Position numbers and translations under genes: made by a program. Shown here in pieces: positions 18,242 to 27,220 of a stretch of DNA of 64,000 bases. The stretch spans positions 1,674,001 through 1,738,000 of the forward strand of contig NZ_UPHU01000001.1 of NCBI RefSeq assembly GCF_900566075.1, given 5' to 3'. The first letter of the stretch is position 1. Each line of letters starts with the position of its first letter. This DNA comes from Mycobacterium pseudokansasii (GTDB lineage: Bacteria; Actinomycetota; Actinomycetes; Mycobacteriales; Mycobacteriaceae). The notes beneath the pieces are model-generated. The model was not told where the DNA came from. It ran no database searches and saw only the letters and a list, made by a program, of their open reading frames with translations.

Positions 18242-18946
18242 TCAGCGGCTGATTTCGTGGTCCCGCGCAGCAGAGATTCTGGCGAAGAAGTATTCTGCGA
18301 CACTGGAATACATGAGGCCATAGGACAACGCGAACAGTAATTCCTCCAGCGGGACCCCCGCGATGACCACACCCGAAAGGGCGGACAAGTTCCACACATG
18401 GAACAGGTAGCGCGGATATACCGCAGTGAACGTCACGAAGCACACAAAATACAGTCCCATGAATAGAAAGCCGGCCAGCATAATCATCGGGATCCGCGCC
18501 GGCCAGCATGCGCACGCGGCGGCGACACCGGCAAACAGCGCGATGACCGTGACGTAGATCGGGTTCACATTCGTCGTGGTGATGAGAGCGACAAAGACCG
18601 AGATCGGGAAAACCAGGGCAAGAATTTGGAGGGAGCGTGCACAGTGCGGTTGCCGCCCGCTTTTCCGGCCGATCTTGCGGAGCCCCGTGTAGATGGCGGC
18701 AACCATTCCGCCCGCCGCGAATGAGAACACAACACTTTCGATATCGACACCTATTCTGTTGTTCAGATCAAACAGACTCGGCGGATTCCAGTATCCGGAC
18801 AAGAAGAGCGGTTCGGCAAGTCCGGTCAGTGCGGTGATCCCGCTGACCCGCAACATCGTCATGCGGCGCGCGGTATCCGCCTGGACCCAGAACCCGACCC
18901 AGATCAGCATCAGCCCTGCGCTGCCGATCAGATATGCATAGGTCAC
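18242..18946 (-). CDS. lycopene-cyclase-domain membrane protein
   Basis: 234-aa polytopic protein with about seven helices. The C-terminal VPLEELLFALSYGLMYSSVAEY has the P-L-E-E motif of the CarR/CrtYcd lycopene cyclase domain; an earlier acidic site (LTGLAEPLF) may be the paired motif. It could be a terpenoid or carotenoid cyclase, but no other carotenoid gene is in the window, so the substrate is open. Base composition is lower in GC than its neighbours, a hint of acquisition. Confidence 0.55.
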   Translation of the reverse strand: MTYAYLIGSAGLMLIWVGFWVQADTARRMTMLRVSGITALTGLAEPLFLSGYWNPPSLFDLNNRIGVDIESVVFSFAAGGMVAAIYTGLRKIGRKSGRQPHCARSLQILALVFPISVFVALITTTNVNPIYVTVIALFAGVAAACACWPARIPMIMLAGFLFMGLYFVCFVTFTAVYPRYLFHVWNLSALSGVVIAGVPLEELLFALSYGLMYSSVAEYFFARISAARDHEISR

Positions 18947-19210
18947 CTTCCGACTCGCTTTCTGGCTGTCCGGCCCACCCAGTTAGTCCCAGTTAGCGCC
19001 AGCATGCGGTAAGCGTGGGTTTAGCTTTGGCGCTTCGGGTGAAGTCTCAGGCGTGTCCGAGACGACCGAACTGACCAGCGGCGCCATCGCTCGGACGTGC
19101 GCAGGCCGCGGCGCCAAGGTGATCGTGGCAAACGGGGCCGGCTTAGCCGGCTTAGCCGACGGCCGAGTGCAACGGCAAACGGTAACCTCGATCGCCATGG
19201 GGGAGACGCG

Positions 19211-20137
19211 ATGAGCGGGGGGCTGTTCGGCCTCCTGGACGACGTCGCGGCCCTGGCGCGGCTGGCCGCGGCCTCGGTCGACGACATCGGCAGCGCGGCC
19301 GGCCACGCGACCGTCAAGGCTGCCGGAGTGGTCGTCGACGACACCGCGGTCACGCCGCAATACGTGCACGGCATCACCGCCGAGCGCGAACTGCCGATCA
19401 TCAAGCGCATTGCAATCGGATCGCTGCGCAACAAGCTGCTGATCATCCTGCCCGCCGCGATGCTGCTCAGTCAGTTCCTGCCGTGGCTGCTGACCCCGAT
19501 CCTGATGCTGGGCGCCACCTACCTCTGCTACGAGGGTGCCGAAAAAGCCTGGAGCAGCATCCGCGGTCATGGTTCCGAGGCCGGCCCGGCCAGCGAGCAG
19601 GAGGTGGTGAGCGGCGCAGTCCGGACCGACCTCATCCTGTCGGCCGAGATCATGGTGATCGCTCTCAACGAGGTGGCCAGCCAGAGGTTCCTGCCGCGGC
19701 TCGTCATCCTGATCGTTGTTGCCCTGATCATCACCGCAGTGGTGTATGGGGCCGTCGGCGCCATCGTCAAGATGGACGACGTTGGCCTGCGGCTTGCCGA
19801 CACCGGATCCCGTTTGGGCCGGCAGGTCGGCCGGGGCCTGGTCGCCGCGATGCCGAAACTGCTCTCAGCGCTCGCGACGGTCGGGACGGTGGCCATGCTG
19901 TGGGTGGGCGGCCACATCCTGTTGGTCGGCAGCGACCGCGTCGGCTGGCACCCGCCGTACGCCTTGGTTCACCACGTCGAGGAGCAGGTGCGCCACGTCG
20001 CGGGATCCGTGGGCGCGGTGCTTGCCTGGCTGGTCGACACCGGAACTTCGGCGGTCATCGGCTTGGCCGTCGGAGCGGTCGTGGTGGCGCTGGTGCATGC
20101 GTTGCCGTTCCGGCGGGACGGTCGCACCGCCGGCTAG
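19211..20137 (+). CDS. DUF808/YedI-family membrane protein
   Basis: 308-aa inner-membrane protein starting MSGGLFGLLDDVAALARLAAASVDDI, the characteristic opening of the DUF808 (YedI) family, with RNKLLIILPAAMLLSQFLPWLLTPILMLGATYLCYEGAEK and further helices. Function is unknown. The ATG at 19211 follows GGGAGACG. Its TAG shares the CTAG palindrome with the TAG of the convergent SDR gene. Confidence 0.85.
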   Translation: MSGGLFGLLDDVAALARLAAASVDDIGSAAGHATVKAAGVVVDDTAVTPQYVHGITAERELPIIKRIAIGSLRNKLLIILPAAMLLSQFLPWLLTPILMLGATYLCYEGAEKAWSSIRGHGSEAGPASEQEVVSGAVRTDLILSAEIMVIALNEVASQRFLPRLVILIVVALIITAVVYGAVGAIVKMDDVGLRLADTGSRLGRQVGRGLVAAMPKLLSALATVGTVAMLWVGGHILLVGSDRVGWHPPYALVHHVEEQVRHVAGSVGAVLAWLVDTGTSAVIGLAVGAVVVALVHALPFRRDGRTAG

Positions 20138-20937
20138 ATGAAGTCCGAGCCCCCGTCGACGTTCACCGTCGCGCCGGTGACATAGCCGTTGCGCCGCGAC
20201 ACCAAGTAAGCGGTGACGGAGGCGACCTCCTCGGGAAGACCGGCGCGGCCCAGATCGCATGGGTGGTGAAAATGCTTGTCAATCCACGTCATAACGTCGT
20301 GCGGATTGGTGGCATCCAGGCCGTCGGCGGCCAGTGCATCGTTGAGCTGTTCGGTGAAGCTAGCCGTGACGATGGTCCCCGGGCACACGCAGTTCACCAG
20401 AATGCCGTCCTTGGCAAGGCTTTTCGACAAGTTCTTGGTGACACTGGTCAGCGCTGCCTTCGATGCGGTGTAGCCGACCAGCCGCGGACTCTGCCGCTGA
20501 ATGGAGTGCGCGGACAGGGTCACGATGCGGGCCCAGTCAGCGGCCCGCAGCAACGGCAAGGCCGCGCGAATCGAACGGACACCCGACATGGTGCCCAGTG
20601 TGAACGCGGCATCCCAGGCCGTATCGTCCATCTCTTCGAAATACCCGTCGCCCGGTCCGATCGTGTGGACCAGGCAATTCAGCTGCCCCCAGCGCTCGGA
20701 TACGGCGGCGAAGGCACCGGCAATGGCGGCGGCGTCGGCCATGTCCGCACTGATTCCGACGGCATCCGGGGAGCCGGCAACGCGCAGTCTGTCCACTGCC
20801 GCATCGAGCGCCTCCCTGCCCCTGGCGACGACGGCCACACTGGCTCCTTCGGCGGCGAGGGTTTCCGCGATGGCCAAGCCCATGCCCTTGCTGCCCCCGG
20901 TGACCACAGCTTTCGATCCGGTGAAGCCGAGGTCCAT
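20134..20937 (-). CDS. short-chain dehydrogenase/reductase
   Basis: 267-aa classical SDR. Cofactor loop TGGSKGMG (TGxxxGxG), catalytic Ser in TLSAHSI, and YTASK (YxxxK). The Rossmann fold prefers NAD(P)(H); substrate unknown. The usual NNAG is replaced by HTIGPG, seen in divergent SDRs. It ends in a CTAG shared with the convergent DUF808 gene. A TetR gene lies upstream on the same strand (33-bp gap), so the two are probably cotranscribed. Confidence 0.88.
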   Translation of the reverse strand: MDLGFTGSKAVVTGGSKGMGLAIAETLAAEGASVAVVARGREALDAAVDRLRVAGSPDAVGISADMADAAAIAGAFAAVSERWGQLNCLVHTIGPGDGYFEEMDDTAWDAAFTLGTMSGVRSIRAALPLLRAADWARIVTLSAHSIQRQSPRLVGYTASKAALTSVTKNLSKSLAKDGILVNCVCPGTIVTASFTEQLNDALAADGLDATNPHDVMTWIDKHFHHPCDLGRAGLPEEVASVTAYLVSRRNGYVTGATVNVDGGSDFI

Positions 20938-20970
20938 CGCACCTTCTTAGCAGGCGGCTTAGCGGGCCGC

Positions 20971-21666
20971 TTAGCAGCCGGTGCCGGCTACTTCGGCGAT
21001 GGTGTCCGGCGCCACGCCCAGCCCGCGCAAGCAGAACCGGACGGTGCGTTGCCGAACGCCGTCGCGTTCACCGTCACCGGATGCCCACTGCCGCTCGGTG
21101 CTCGCCCACACCACACCCTGGATGGAGTGCGCCTCGCTCACCGGATCGATGTCGCGGAACACCTCCTGTTGCAGGCCCAGGTGAAGCTGTTCGACCAGAG
21201 GCTCCAGCGTTTCGGCATAGGCCGGTGCGACGAGCTCAGGGGCGTTGAGCATGTGTGCTTGGGCCTCCACCGACAGGTGGCGCAGGTCGGCCTTCACGTT
21301 CTCGTCGAAGGCCAGGTCCAGTCGCGCGTCGATCCAGGCGGCCACCGCCTCGACCGGGTTGGCTGCCTTGGCCATTTGGGTTCGCAGCCGCGTTGCCTCG
21401 ACCCGGGCCACCTCCAGGAAGACCGCCGCAACCAGTTGGTCTTTCGATTCGAAGTGCCGGTAGAAGGCACGGGTGCTCAGCTGCGCGCGGTCGAGGACGG
21501 TGGCGACGTTGAGCCCGCGTACCCCGTGCTCGCGCACCGACATCGAGGCGGCCACCAGGATGGCGCGTCGGATGCCGGGGTCCGGAGCAAGTTTGTGTCG
21601 ACGCCGCGTGAGCCGGCCGCCGAGGTTGGTGGGTTGGCGGGAATTCCGGCTACTCGGATCCGTCAT
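20971..21666 (-). CDS. TetR-family regulator
   Basis: 231-aa TetR protein from the ATG at 21666. It has a basic N-terminal tail and HTH LNVATVLDRAQLSTRAFYRHFESKDQLVAAVF at about 55-85. The ligand-binding half is generic. It sits upstream of the SDR gene in the same direction, so it may autoregulate and control the SDR. An open frame extends far upstream but is antisense-type low-complexity sequence over the DUF732 gene. Confidence 0.82.
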   Translation of the reverse strand: MTDPSSRNSRQPTNLGGRLTRRRHKLAPDPGIRRAILVAASMSVREHGVRGLNVATVLDRAQLSTRAFYRHFESKDQLVAAVFLEVARVEATRLRTQMAKAANPVEAVAAWIDARLDLAFDENVKADLRHLSVEAQAHMLNAPELVAPAYAETLEPLVEQLHLGLQQEVFRDIDPVSEAHSIQGVVWASTERQWASGDGERDGVRQRTVRFCLRGLGVAPDTIAEVAGTGC

Positions 21667-21728
21667 AGATGCGTAGGTACCCACCGCGCGGCCCACGAAC
21701 ACCCCGACGAGAGTCGTTCCGGGAAGCG

Positions 21729-22346
21729 TTACGGACAATAGGTGCGCATCGAGATCGCCACGTAATCCTCGGCGTTGCTGCTCAGCGCCGGATTGCTGGC
21801 CCGAAATGCCGCCACGATCTGGTCCACCGTCATGCCCCGGCGAAAGTTCAGGCAGACCAACTTGCCGTTGTAGACGGCGGCGTCGGGATTGGCGAAGGTG
21901 ATGCCGCGGTCGTTGAGGGCCTGAATGTATCCGCTGTCCTGCTCCGGGGTCGAGGCGATGGTCGTGGGAGCCGGCGCGGTGGTCGCTGTGGGGGCGGCCG
22001 TCGTCGCCGCCGGAGCCGCGGGCGGCTGCGCCCCCTGGCGGGGGGACTTCTCCGTGGTCAGCGCCCAACCGCCGATCACGATGAGCACCGCGATGCCGAT
22101 ACCGAGCAGCAGCAGCGCCGAGGCGCGGCCCCACGTGGTGCCCCAGGTCTGGCCGGCCGCTTCGATTGCGACGGGCTGCTCGTCGTCGCGGAGGTCCTTG
22201 CCTTCGTCGGGTTCGGTGGGTTCGTCGGCTTCGTCGGTGTGCGACCATGCCGTGTGAACTGCATCGGTGGGTGCCGAATTCGGCAGGGCGGCAGTCTCGC
22301 CGCCGAGTGCGGCGGTGTCCTCGGAAGCCGGGACCGGCTCGGCCAT
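21729..22346 (-). CDS. membrane-anchored DUF732 protein
   Basis: 205-aa protein. An acidic cytoplasmic N-terminus of about 70 residues is followed by one membrane helix (about 75-97, ASALLLLGIGIAVLIVIGGWAL), an Ala/Pro/Thr-rich linker and a C-terminal DUF732 domain (YIQALNDRGITF, VCLNFRRGMTVDQIVAAF, YC near the end). DUF732 is common in mycobacterial exported proteins and has two conserved cysteines; its role is unknown. Confidence 0.8.
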   Translation of the reverse strand: MAEPVPASEDTAALGGETAALPNSAPTDAVHTAWSHTDEADEPTEPDEGKDLRDDEQPVAIEAAGQTWGTTWGRASALLLLGIGIAVLIVIGGWALTTEKSPRQGAQPPAAPAATTAAPTATTAPAPTTIASTPEQDSGYIQALNDRGITFANPDAAVYNGKLVCLNFRRGMTVDQIVAAFRASNPALSSNAEDYVAISMRTYCP

Positions 22347-22394
22347 GGGGCCATGGTAGTCAGGCCCGAGTCGATGGGCGATTCGCCGGTTGCC

Positions 22395-24095
22395 TTACGT
22401 CAGGTGGCGGTTTCGCCACCGTGCCCAGCGTCCGGTCGGCGACTGAATCGCGGCCATCACCGAGCTCATCGACGACGCCACCGACTTCGCGCGGGCCGTG
22501 GGCTCGGCGACCGGCGGGCCGTCGCCTTCCCACCACGTCGGCTGCAACAGCGCCGTCGTCACCGGGATGGCCTCGTCGACGCTGCCGCGTCCCCACTCGC
22601 AGGCGCGGTCGATGGCGGCGACGGACGGCGCCAGGTTGATGGGCGACAGCGTGGGCTGGAATTTGACCAGGTGATCGACATACGGCAGATTGCGCACCAT
22701 CTGCAACTGGACGGCCTGGGTGATCGGGGCCAGCCACATATGCCGCGAATCCCATTGCGGATGAAAGCAATCGAAGGCCAGATAGCACGCGTTGCGGGTG
22801 CCGAGCTTGCCGTCGCGCACCCGCTTCCAGGCCAGCTCCACGGGCACGTTGCTGGCCGCGCCGCCGTCGACGATCGCCGCGATGTCCTTCTCGGCGCACA
22901 GCTCGTCGAGGATGCCGACCATGCGATGGTCGCGCGTTTCGTGGTGCAGCACACCGGGGATGGCCGACGAGAACGATGCGGCGTCGACGACGTCGAAGTC
23001 ACGGTCGGAGTCGTCGCCGCTGATCACGATGGGCTTGACCACCCGCAAATCGATGAAGGCCGATACCTGCCACATCCGGGCCGCGACCAACGGTCCGATG
23101 CCGATCGGGCGAAACGGCAGCGACCGTAACTGCAGCGCCGCCAGTTCCGGACGGCGAAACCTCGACGGCAGCGCCGCATACGGCTGCCGGCGCACCCCGG
23201 CGACCACGATGTCGAACGGAATGGCCAAGTCCGACATGCGCATTCGCACGCCGTCTTCGCGGCTGAGCAGGGCCAGGGCGAACTGGTCGAAGCGCAGCGC
23301 GAAGACGCCGGCCAGGCCGTGACGGCGGCGCAGCCGCTCGGGTCCGAGAATGGCGCGGTACGACACCGTCTTGGCCCACTCCATGTACTCCTCGATCGGC
23401 ACCGGCAGGGCGCGCGCCACCAGGCTGCCGATGATCGAGCCGAACGACGAGCCGATCATGTAGTCGGGCAGTTGGCCGGCCTCCAGGAGCCGCTGCAGAC
23501 CGCCGATGTAGACGAAGCCCGCCCCCCCGCCGCCGCCGAGGATGGTGACGAGCTTCTTGTAGCCGACCTCGGAATCCAGCTCGGCGGCCGAGAAGTCGTT
23601 GCCGTGGCGTTCGATGAGCACTCGCCGCTGGTCGTCCTGGTCTGGCGCCAGAGCCTGCAGCGCATCGCGTGCCGCCTTCAGGGCAGTGACCGGATCCGCC
23701 TCCTCGCGCAGCGGTCCGTACAGCGCGTCGGTGACCCTGGAGCGCCACGGCGCGACTTCGGCGCCGACCGACGCGTCACCACGGCCACGGCTGCCCCCGG
23801 GCCCGGCTGCGCCCGGCTCGAAGTCGGAGAGCCTGGCGAAATTGAGGATGTAGCGCAACTTGCGCAGTTGCTCGTCGCTCAGCACGTCCGGGTTGGCGAG
23901 GTGCTGGCGGATCAGCCGGTTCTCCATCTTCTGCAGCAGCAGGGCCGGCTCGGCCGAGGGCAGGTCGACGGTGTCGGGCGCCGCCTCGGCCGCCTCACCA
24001 TCGAAGGCCTCGTGCTCGAACTCCTCGATGAAGTCGAACTCGGCGTCGCGGCGGCCGAAGCGGCCGCGCACGGCGTCGGCGAACGGAATGTCCAT
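22395..24095 (-). CDS. patatin-like phospholipase
   Basis: 566-aa protein with a patatin domain in the middle: oxyanion loop ILGGGGGAGFVYIGGLQRLLE, nucleophile elbow GSSFGS and the catalytic-dyad Asp in IVDGGAASNVP. An acidic N-terminal region of about 190 residues precedes it. It should hydrolyse phospholipid acyl esters with a Ser-Asp dyad. I start at the ATG at 24095; the frame opens slightly earlier with TTG and GTG. It is 18 bp downstream of the SPFH gene, suggesting that lipase and membrane scaffold act together. Confidence 0.85.
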   Translation of the reverse strand: MDIPFADAVRGRFGRRDAEFDFIEEFEHEAFDGEAAEAAPDTVDLPSAEPALLLQKMENRLIRQHLANPDVLSDEQLRKLRYILNFARLSDFEPGAAGPGGSRGRGDASVGAEVAPWRSRVTDALYGPLREEADPVTALKAARDALQALAPDQDDQRRVLIERHGNDFSAAELDSEVGYKKLVTILGGGGGAGFVYIGGLQRLLEAGQLPDYMIGSSFGSIIGSLVARALPVPIEEYMEWAKTVSYRAILGPERLRRRHGLAGVFALRFDQFALALLSREDGVRMRMSDLAIPFDIVVAGVRRQPYAALPSRFRRPELAALQLRSLPFRPIGIGPLVAARMWQVSAFIDLRVVKPIVISGDDSDRDFDVVDAASFSSAIPGVLHHETRDHRMVGILDELCAEKDIAAIVDGGAASNVPVELAWKRVRDGKLGTRNACYLAFDCFHPQWDSRHMWLAPITQAVQLQMVRNLPYVDHLVKFQPTLSPINLAPSVAAIDRACEWGRGSVDEAIPVTTALLQPTWWEGDGPPVAEPTARAKSVASSMSSVMAAIQSPTGRWARWRNRHLT

Positions 24096-24113
24096 GGGCA
24101 CCAATCTTGTCGG

Positions 24114-25001
24114 CTAGCGTCCGGGCACGGAAACCGTGGGCAGGGCCGAGCTGCCCGGCCAGCAACCCAGCGGGCTGATCCCCTTGTTGATCGCGGCCGT
24201 AATGCAGTTCTGCACCACGACGTTGGGGTCGTTGCTGATCGAGCGGGACAGGATCTCGTTGGCCTTGGCCTGGGCTTCGGCGGTCCGTTGCGCCTCCACC
24301 GCGATCGAGGTCTGGGCGCGTTGCTGGTTGAGCTGATTGATCTTGTCCTCGGTGCCCTGGTCGTACTGGATGGTGGGGACGTTGACGTCGAAAATGTCGA
24401 CCTGGCCACTGACATCCTGGCGCATGATGTCGGCGGCGCGCTTGGCGAGCTTCGGCAGCGGGGAGACGTCGAGGTTCTGCGGGTCCAGCGGGTTGAACGC
24501 GGCGAACACCTCGTTGAGCGCCACCGAAAGATTCCGCTCGATCAGGTTGACGCGCACGTTGTCGAAGGTCTTGTACTGCTGGAACAGTTCCGGGGCGGCG
24601 GGCTGCTTGAGCTGCCAGCGGATGCTGACGTCGGCCAGAGCAGTGGATTGATTGCCCAGCCGCACCATGATCCGCTGATCGTTGTTGCCCTCCTTGACGT
24701 ATTTGTCGATCTGCACCGCGCCATCCATCTGGTGGGTCATCTGCCACGGCCACTTGCCGTGGAAGCCGTTGTTCAGGCTGACGCCGTTGGGGCGCCCGAA
24801 GGCGGTGACGATGGCGATTTGGCGGGTCCCGACGATGGTGAAGCAGCCCAACAGGAAGAACAACGCCGACGCTGCCAGGGCGGCGATGGTCAGCGTCTTA
24901 GCGCGGGCGCGGGCTTTGTCGGCGCCGGCGAACACCCACAGCAATGCCGCGACTCCGGCCACGATCAAACCCATGATGAACAGCACGATCTGCCACGTCA
25001 T
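24114..25001 (-). CDS. SPFH/band 7 membrane protein
   Basis: 295-aa prohibitin/flotillin-type protein. Two N-terminal membrane segments (about 3-25 and 38-56) precede the band 7 domain (GTRQIAIVTAFGRPNGVSLNNGFH, then VSIRWQLKQP, LNEVFAAF), and a coiled-coil-like stretch (EDKINQLNQQRAQTSIAVEAQRTAEAQAKANEI, shown in parts) near the end. Such proteins oligomerise into membrane microdomain scaffolds. It lies between selO and the patatin gene, all on the minus strand with short gaps, consistent with one operon. Confidence 0.85.
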   Translation of the reverse strand: MTWQIVLFIMGLIVAGVAALLWVFAGADKARARAKTLTIAALAASALFFLLGCFTIVGTRQIAIVTAFGRPNGVSLNNGFHGKWPWQMTHQMDGAVQIDKYVKEGNNDQRIMVRLGNQSTALADVSIRWQLKQPAAPELFQQYKTFDNVRVNLIERNLSVALNEVFAAFNPLDPQNLDVSPLPKLAKRAADIMRQDVSGQVDIFDVNVPTIQYDQGTEDKINQLNQQRAQTSIAVEAQRTAEAQAKANEILSRSISNDPNVVVQNCITAAINKGISPLGCWPGSSALPTVSVPGR

Positions 25002-25055
25002 CCCTTAGCTCCTTCTGCTGGTGGTGTGGTCAGCAGGGTAGGCGATGGCGCGGGC

Positions 25056-26501
25056 TCAGGTGCCGCAGAAGGTGCGGTAGGCGCCGAAATCCCCGGGCGC
25101 GGGACTGGCGTAGCGCTGCAGGCCCGGCCGTTCGGCATAGGGGTGGGTGACGGCGTCGAGGAGCCGTTCGACGGGACCGAGATCGCCGTCGGTCGCCGCT
25201 GTCAGAGCCTCCTCGACCAGGTGATTGCGAGCGATGTAGATCGGGTTGACCCGGTCCATCAGCTCGGTGTCCGGCCCCAGGGCCTGCCACCGCGACAGCC
25301 AGCCGTCGAACCTGGCGAGGTCGACGAACAGTCCGCGCGCGGGTTCGGCGTCGCCGCGGGCCGCCTTGGCGAGGTGGCGGAAGAACGACGTGTAGTCGAC
25401 GCGGCTTTCCTGCAGCATCGGCAGTAACTCGTCGACCAGCGTGGTGGGTGTGGTCAAACCCAGCTTGGCCCGCATGCCCGACGACCACACCGCGTCACAG
25501 CGGTCGCGGAATACACCGAACGCTTGCTCGGCGAGTGCGATGGCCTCCTGGGTGTCGTCGGCGAGCAGCGGAAGCAGCGCCTCGGCGCAGCGGGCGAGGT
25601 TCCAGCCGGCGATGACCGGCTGATTGCCGTAGGCATAGCGGCCCCAGTGGTCGATGGAACTGAACACCGTTTCGGGGTCGTAGGCCTCCATGAACGCGCA
25701 CGGCCCGTAGTCGATGGTCTCGCCGGAGATGGTCATGTTGTCGGTGTTCATCACCCCGTGGACGAAGCCGACGAGCATCCACTGGGCGATCAGCGACGCC
25801 TGCGCGGCGACCACCGCCTCGAACAGCGCCAGGTAGGGACGCTCGGCCTCGGCAGCGCCGGGGTGATGGCGGGCGATCGCATGGTCGGCCAACCTCCGCA
25901 GTAGGCCGAGGTCGCCGGTGAATGCCGCGTACTGGAAGCTGCCGACGCGCAGGTGGCTGCTTGCGACCCGCACCAACAGGGCGCCGGGCAGCACGGTCTC
26001 GCGCTGTACCGGGCGACCGGTACCCACGACGGCCAGGGAGCGCGTCGTCGGGATGCCCAGCGCGTGCATCGATTCGCTGACGACGTATTCGCGCAGCATC
26101 GGGCCGACGACCGCCCAGCCGTCGCCGCCGCGCGCGAACGGCGTGGGCCCGGAGCCCTTCAGATGGATGTCGCGAAGGCGACCGTCGGCGGTGGCGAGCT
26201 CGCCCAGCAGCAGCGCCCGCCCGTCGCCCAACCGCGGGACGTAGCCGCCGAACTGATGGCCGGCGTAGGCCTGGGCTACCGGCGCGGCGCCGTCGGGCAG
26301 CAGGGTGCCGACCAGAAACCGCACCCCGTCGGGGCTGCGCAGCCAGGTCGCGTCGAGGTCAAGCTGCGTGCTCAGCGGCTCGTTGAGCACCAGCAGCCGC
26401 GGGTCCGGCGGCGTATCGGCTTGCCAGCGGACCGCCATCTCCGGCAACGCGCGAAAGAACCGGTCCTGTAGCGCGACTGTCATATCCGGTGCAACGCTCA
26501 C
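25056..26501 (-). CDS. selO: SelO-type protein AMPylase (YdiU/UPF0061)
   Basis: 481-aa pseudokinase-fold enzyme that transfers AMP to Ser/Thr/Tyr of redox-related proteins. The family motifs are present: [34 protein letters not shown] (nucleotide-binding Lys), [33 protein letters not shown] (metal-binding Asn/Asp). Length fits bacterial SelO. It ends FCGT; eukaryotic SelO has selenocysteine near this position, but here the codon is a normal Cys. First gene of a likely selO-SPFH-patatin operon. Confidence 0.92.
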   Translation of the reverse strand: MSVAPDMTVALQDRFFRALPEMAVRWQADTPPDPRLLVLNEPLSTQLDLDATWLRSPDGVRFLVGTLLPDGAAPVAQAYAGHQFGGYVPRLGDGRALLLGELATADGRLRDIHLKGSGPTPFARGGDGWAVVGPMLREYVVSESMHALGIPTTRSLAVVGTGRPVQRETVLPGALLVRVASSHLRVGSFQYAAFTGDLGLLRRLADHAIARHHPGAAEAERPYLALFEAVVAAQASLIAQWMLVGFVHGVMNTDNMTISGETIDYGPCAFMEAYDPETVFSSIDHWGRYAYGNQPVIAGWNLARCAEALLPLLADDTQEAIALAEQAFGVFRDRCDAVWSSGMRAKLGLTTPTTLVDELLPMLQESRVDYTSFFRHLAKAARGDAEPARGLFVDLARFDGWLSRWQALGPDTELMDRVNPIYIARNHLVEEALTAATDGDLGPVERLLDAVTHPYAERPGLQRYASPAPGDFGAYRTFCGT

Positions 26502-26540
26502 CTGATCCAGACTACGGAGCTGTGGCTTCGGGCCCGCGCG

Positions 26541-27128
26541 TTATGAGGCGAGCGCTTGGTCGATCAGCGTCTCAGCTGCCGCGCGGGCCTGCGTCCACGT
26601 CGATGCATCGTTGAGCGAGGTAGCCAGCGCGGCCGCACCTTCGTAGAGAACGGCGAGTTGATTGCCTAGTGAGCGCGGATTGCTGGCGCCCGCATCCCGG
26701 GCCAGTTCGGTGAGCCCATCGATGAAATTCTGTTTGGTTGCGCGGACTATTCTTTCAACTCCTGGCATCGCTCCCGCTGCCTCTACGGCAGCATTGTGAA
26801 AGGGACAGCCCCGCAGCGGCGCTGTTCCGGCACGAGGACTGTCGAACAACGCCAGTAATCGGCTTCGCGGCGTCTGCTGTGCGGCTTTGCCGCTGACCCG
26901 CAGCGGATTGGCGGCAACGTCTCCAATGCTGCGCAGGTACTCTTCGACTACCGCTGTCTTGCTCGGAAAGTGTTGATACAGAGTACGTTTGGACACCGAC
27001 GATTCGCTCGCCAGTCGTTCGACGCCGGTGGCGTTGATGCCCTCCCGGTAGAACAGCTCGGCAGCCGCGTCCAGGATGCGCTGACGTGCTCCACGGCCGC
27101 CCTTGCGTGTCGCATGCTGCCTAGCCAT
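26541..27128 (-). CDS. TetR-family regulator
   Basis: 195-aa TetR protein from the ATG at 27128 (MARQHATRKGGRGARQRIL). HTH: GVERLASESSVSKRTLYQHFPSKTAVVEEYL. A CPFHNAAVEA segment resembles the TetR_C group that often controls SDR or reductase genes. It is divergent from an SDR, and two similar 18-bp operators lie in the gap at 27137 and 27192, one at each gene, which strongly suggests it represses both. Confidence 0.88.
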   Translation of the reverse strand: MARQHATRKGGRGARQRILDAAAELFYREGINATGVERLASESSVSKRTLYQHFPSKTAVVEEYLRSIGDVAANPLRVSGKAAQQTPRSRLLALFDSPRAGTAPLRGCPFHNAAVEAAGAMPGVERIVRATKQNFIDGLTELARDAGASNPRSLGNQLAVLYEGAAALATSLNDASTWTQARAAAETLIDQALAS

Positions 27129-27136
27129 GGGCGGAA

Positions 27137-27154
27137 GTATACCGAACGGTTTAC
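27137..27154. promoter_or_regulatory. TetR operator 1
   Basis: GTATACCGAACGGTTTAC: arms GTATACCG and CGGTTTAC with one mismatch around a central AA. It begins 8 bp upstream of the TetR start codon and closely matches operator 2. Confidence 0.75.
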
Positions 27155-27191
27155 ATATCGCATCAAGCGGTGTAGCGTTGCGCAAGCAAAA

Positions 27192-27209
27192 GTACACCAG
27201 TCGGTTTAC
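27192..27209. promoter_or_regulatory. TetR operator 2
   Basis: GTACACCAGTCGGTTTAC shares 13 of 18 bases with operator 1, including ACC, CGGTTTAC and the flanking GTA. The centres are 55 bp apart, about five helical turns, so dimers on the two sites would face the same side. It lies just before the SDR ribosome-binding site. Confidence 0.75.
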
Positions 27210-27220
27210 TAGGAGTGGAG

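Noticed and set aside
20971..22248. 425-aa minus-strand frame covering DUF732 and TetR
   Set aside because: Only the part from 21666 downward is TetR; the upstream half is an Arg/His-rich out-of-frame reading of the DUF732 gene.
25056..25070. Selenocysteine at the SelO C-terminus
   Set aside because: The C-terminal FCGT uses an ordinary Cys codon followed by a normal stop; no in-frame UGA is needed.
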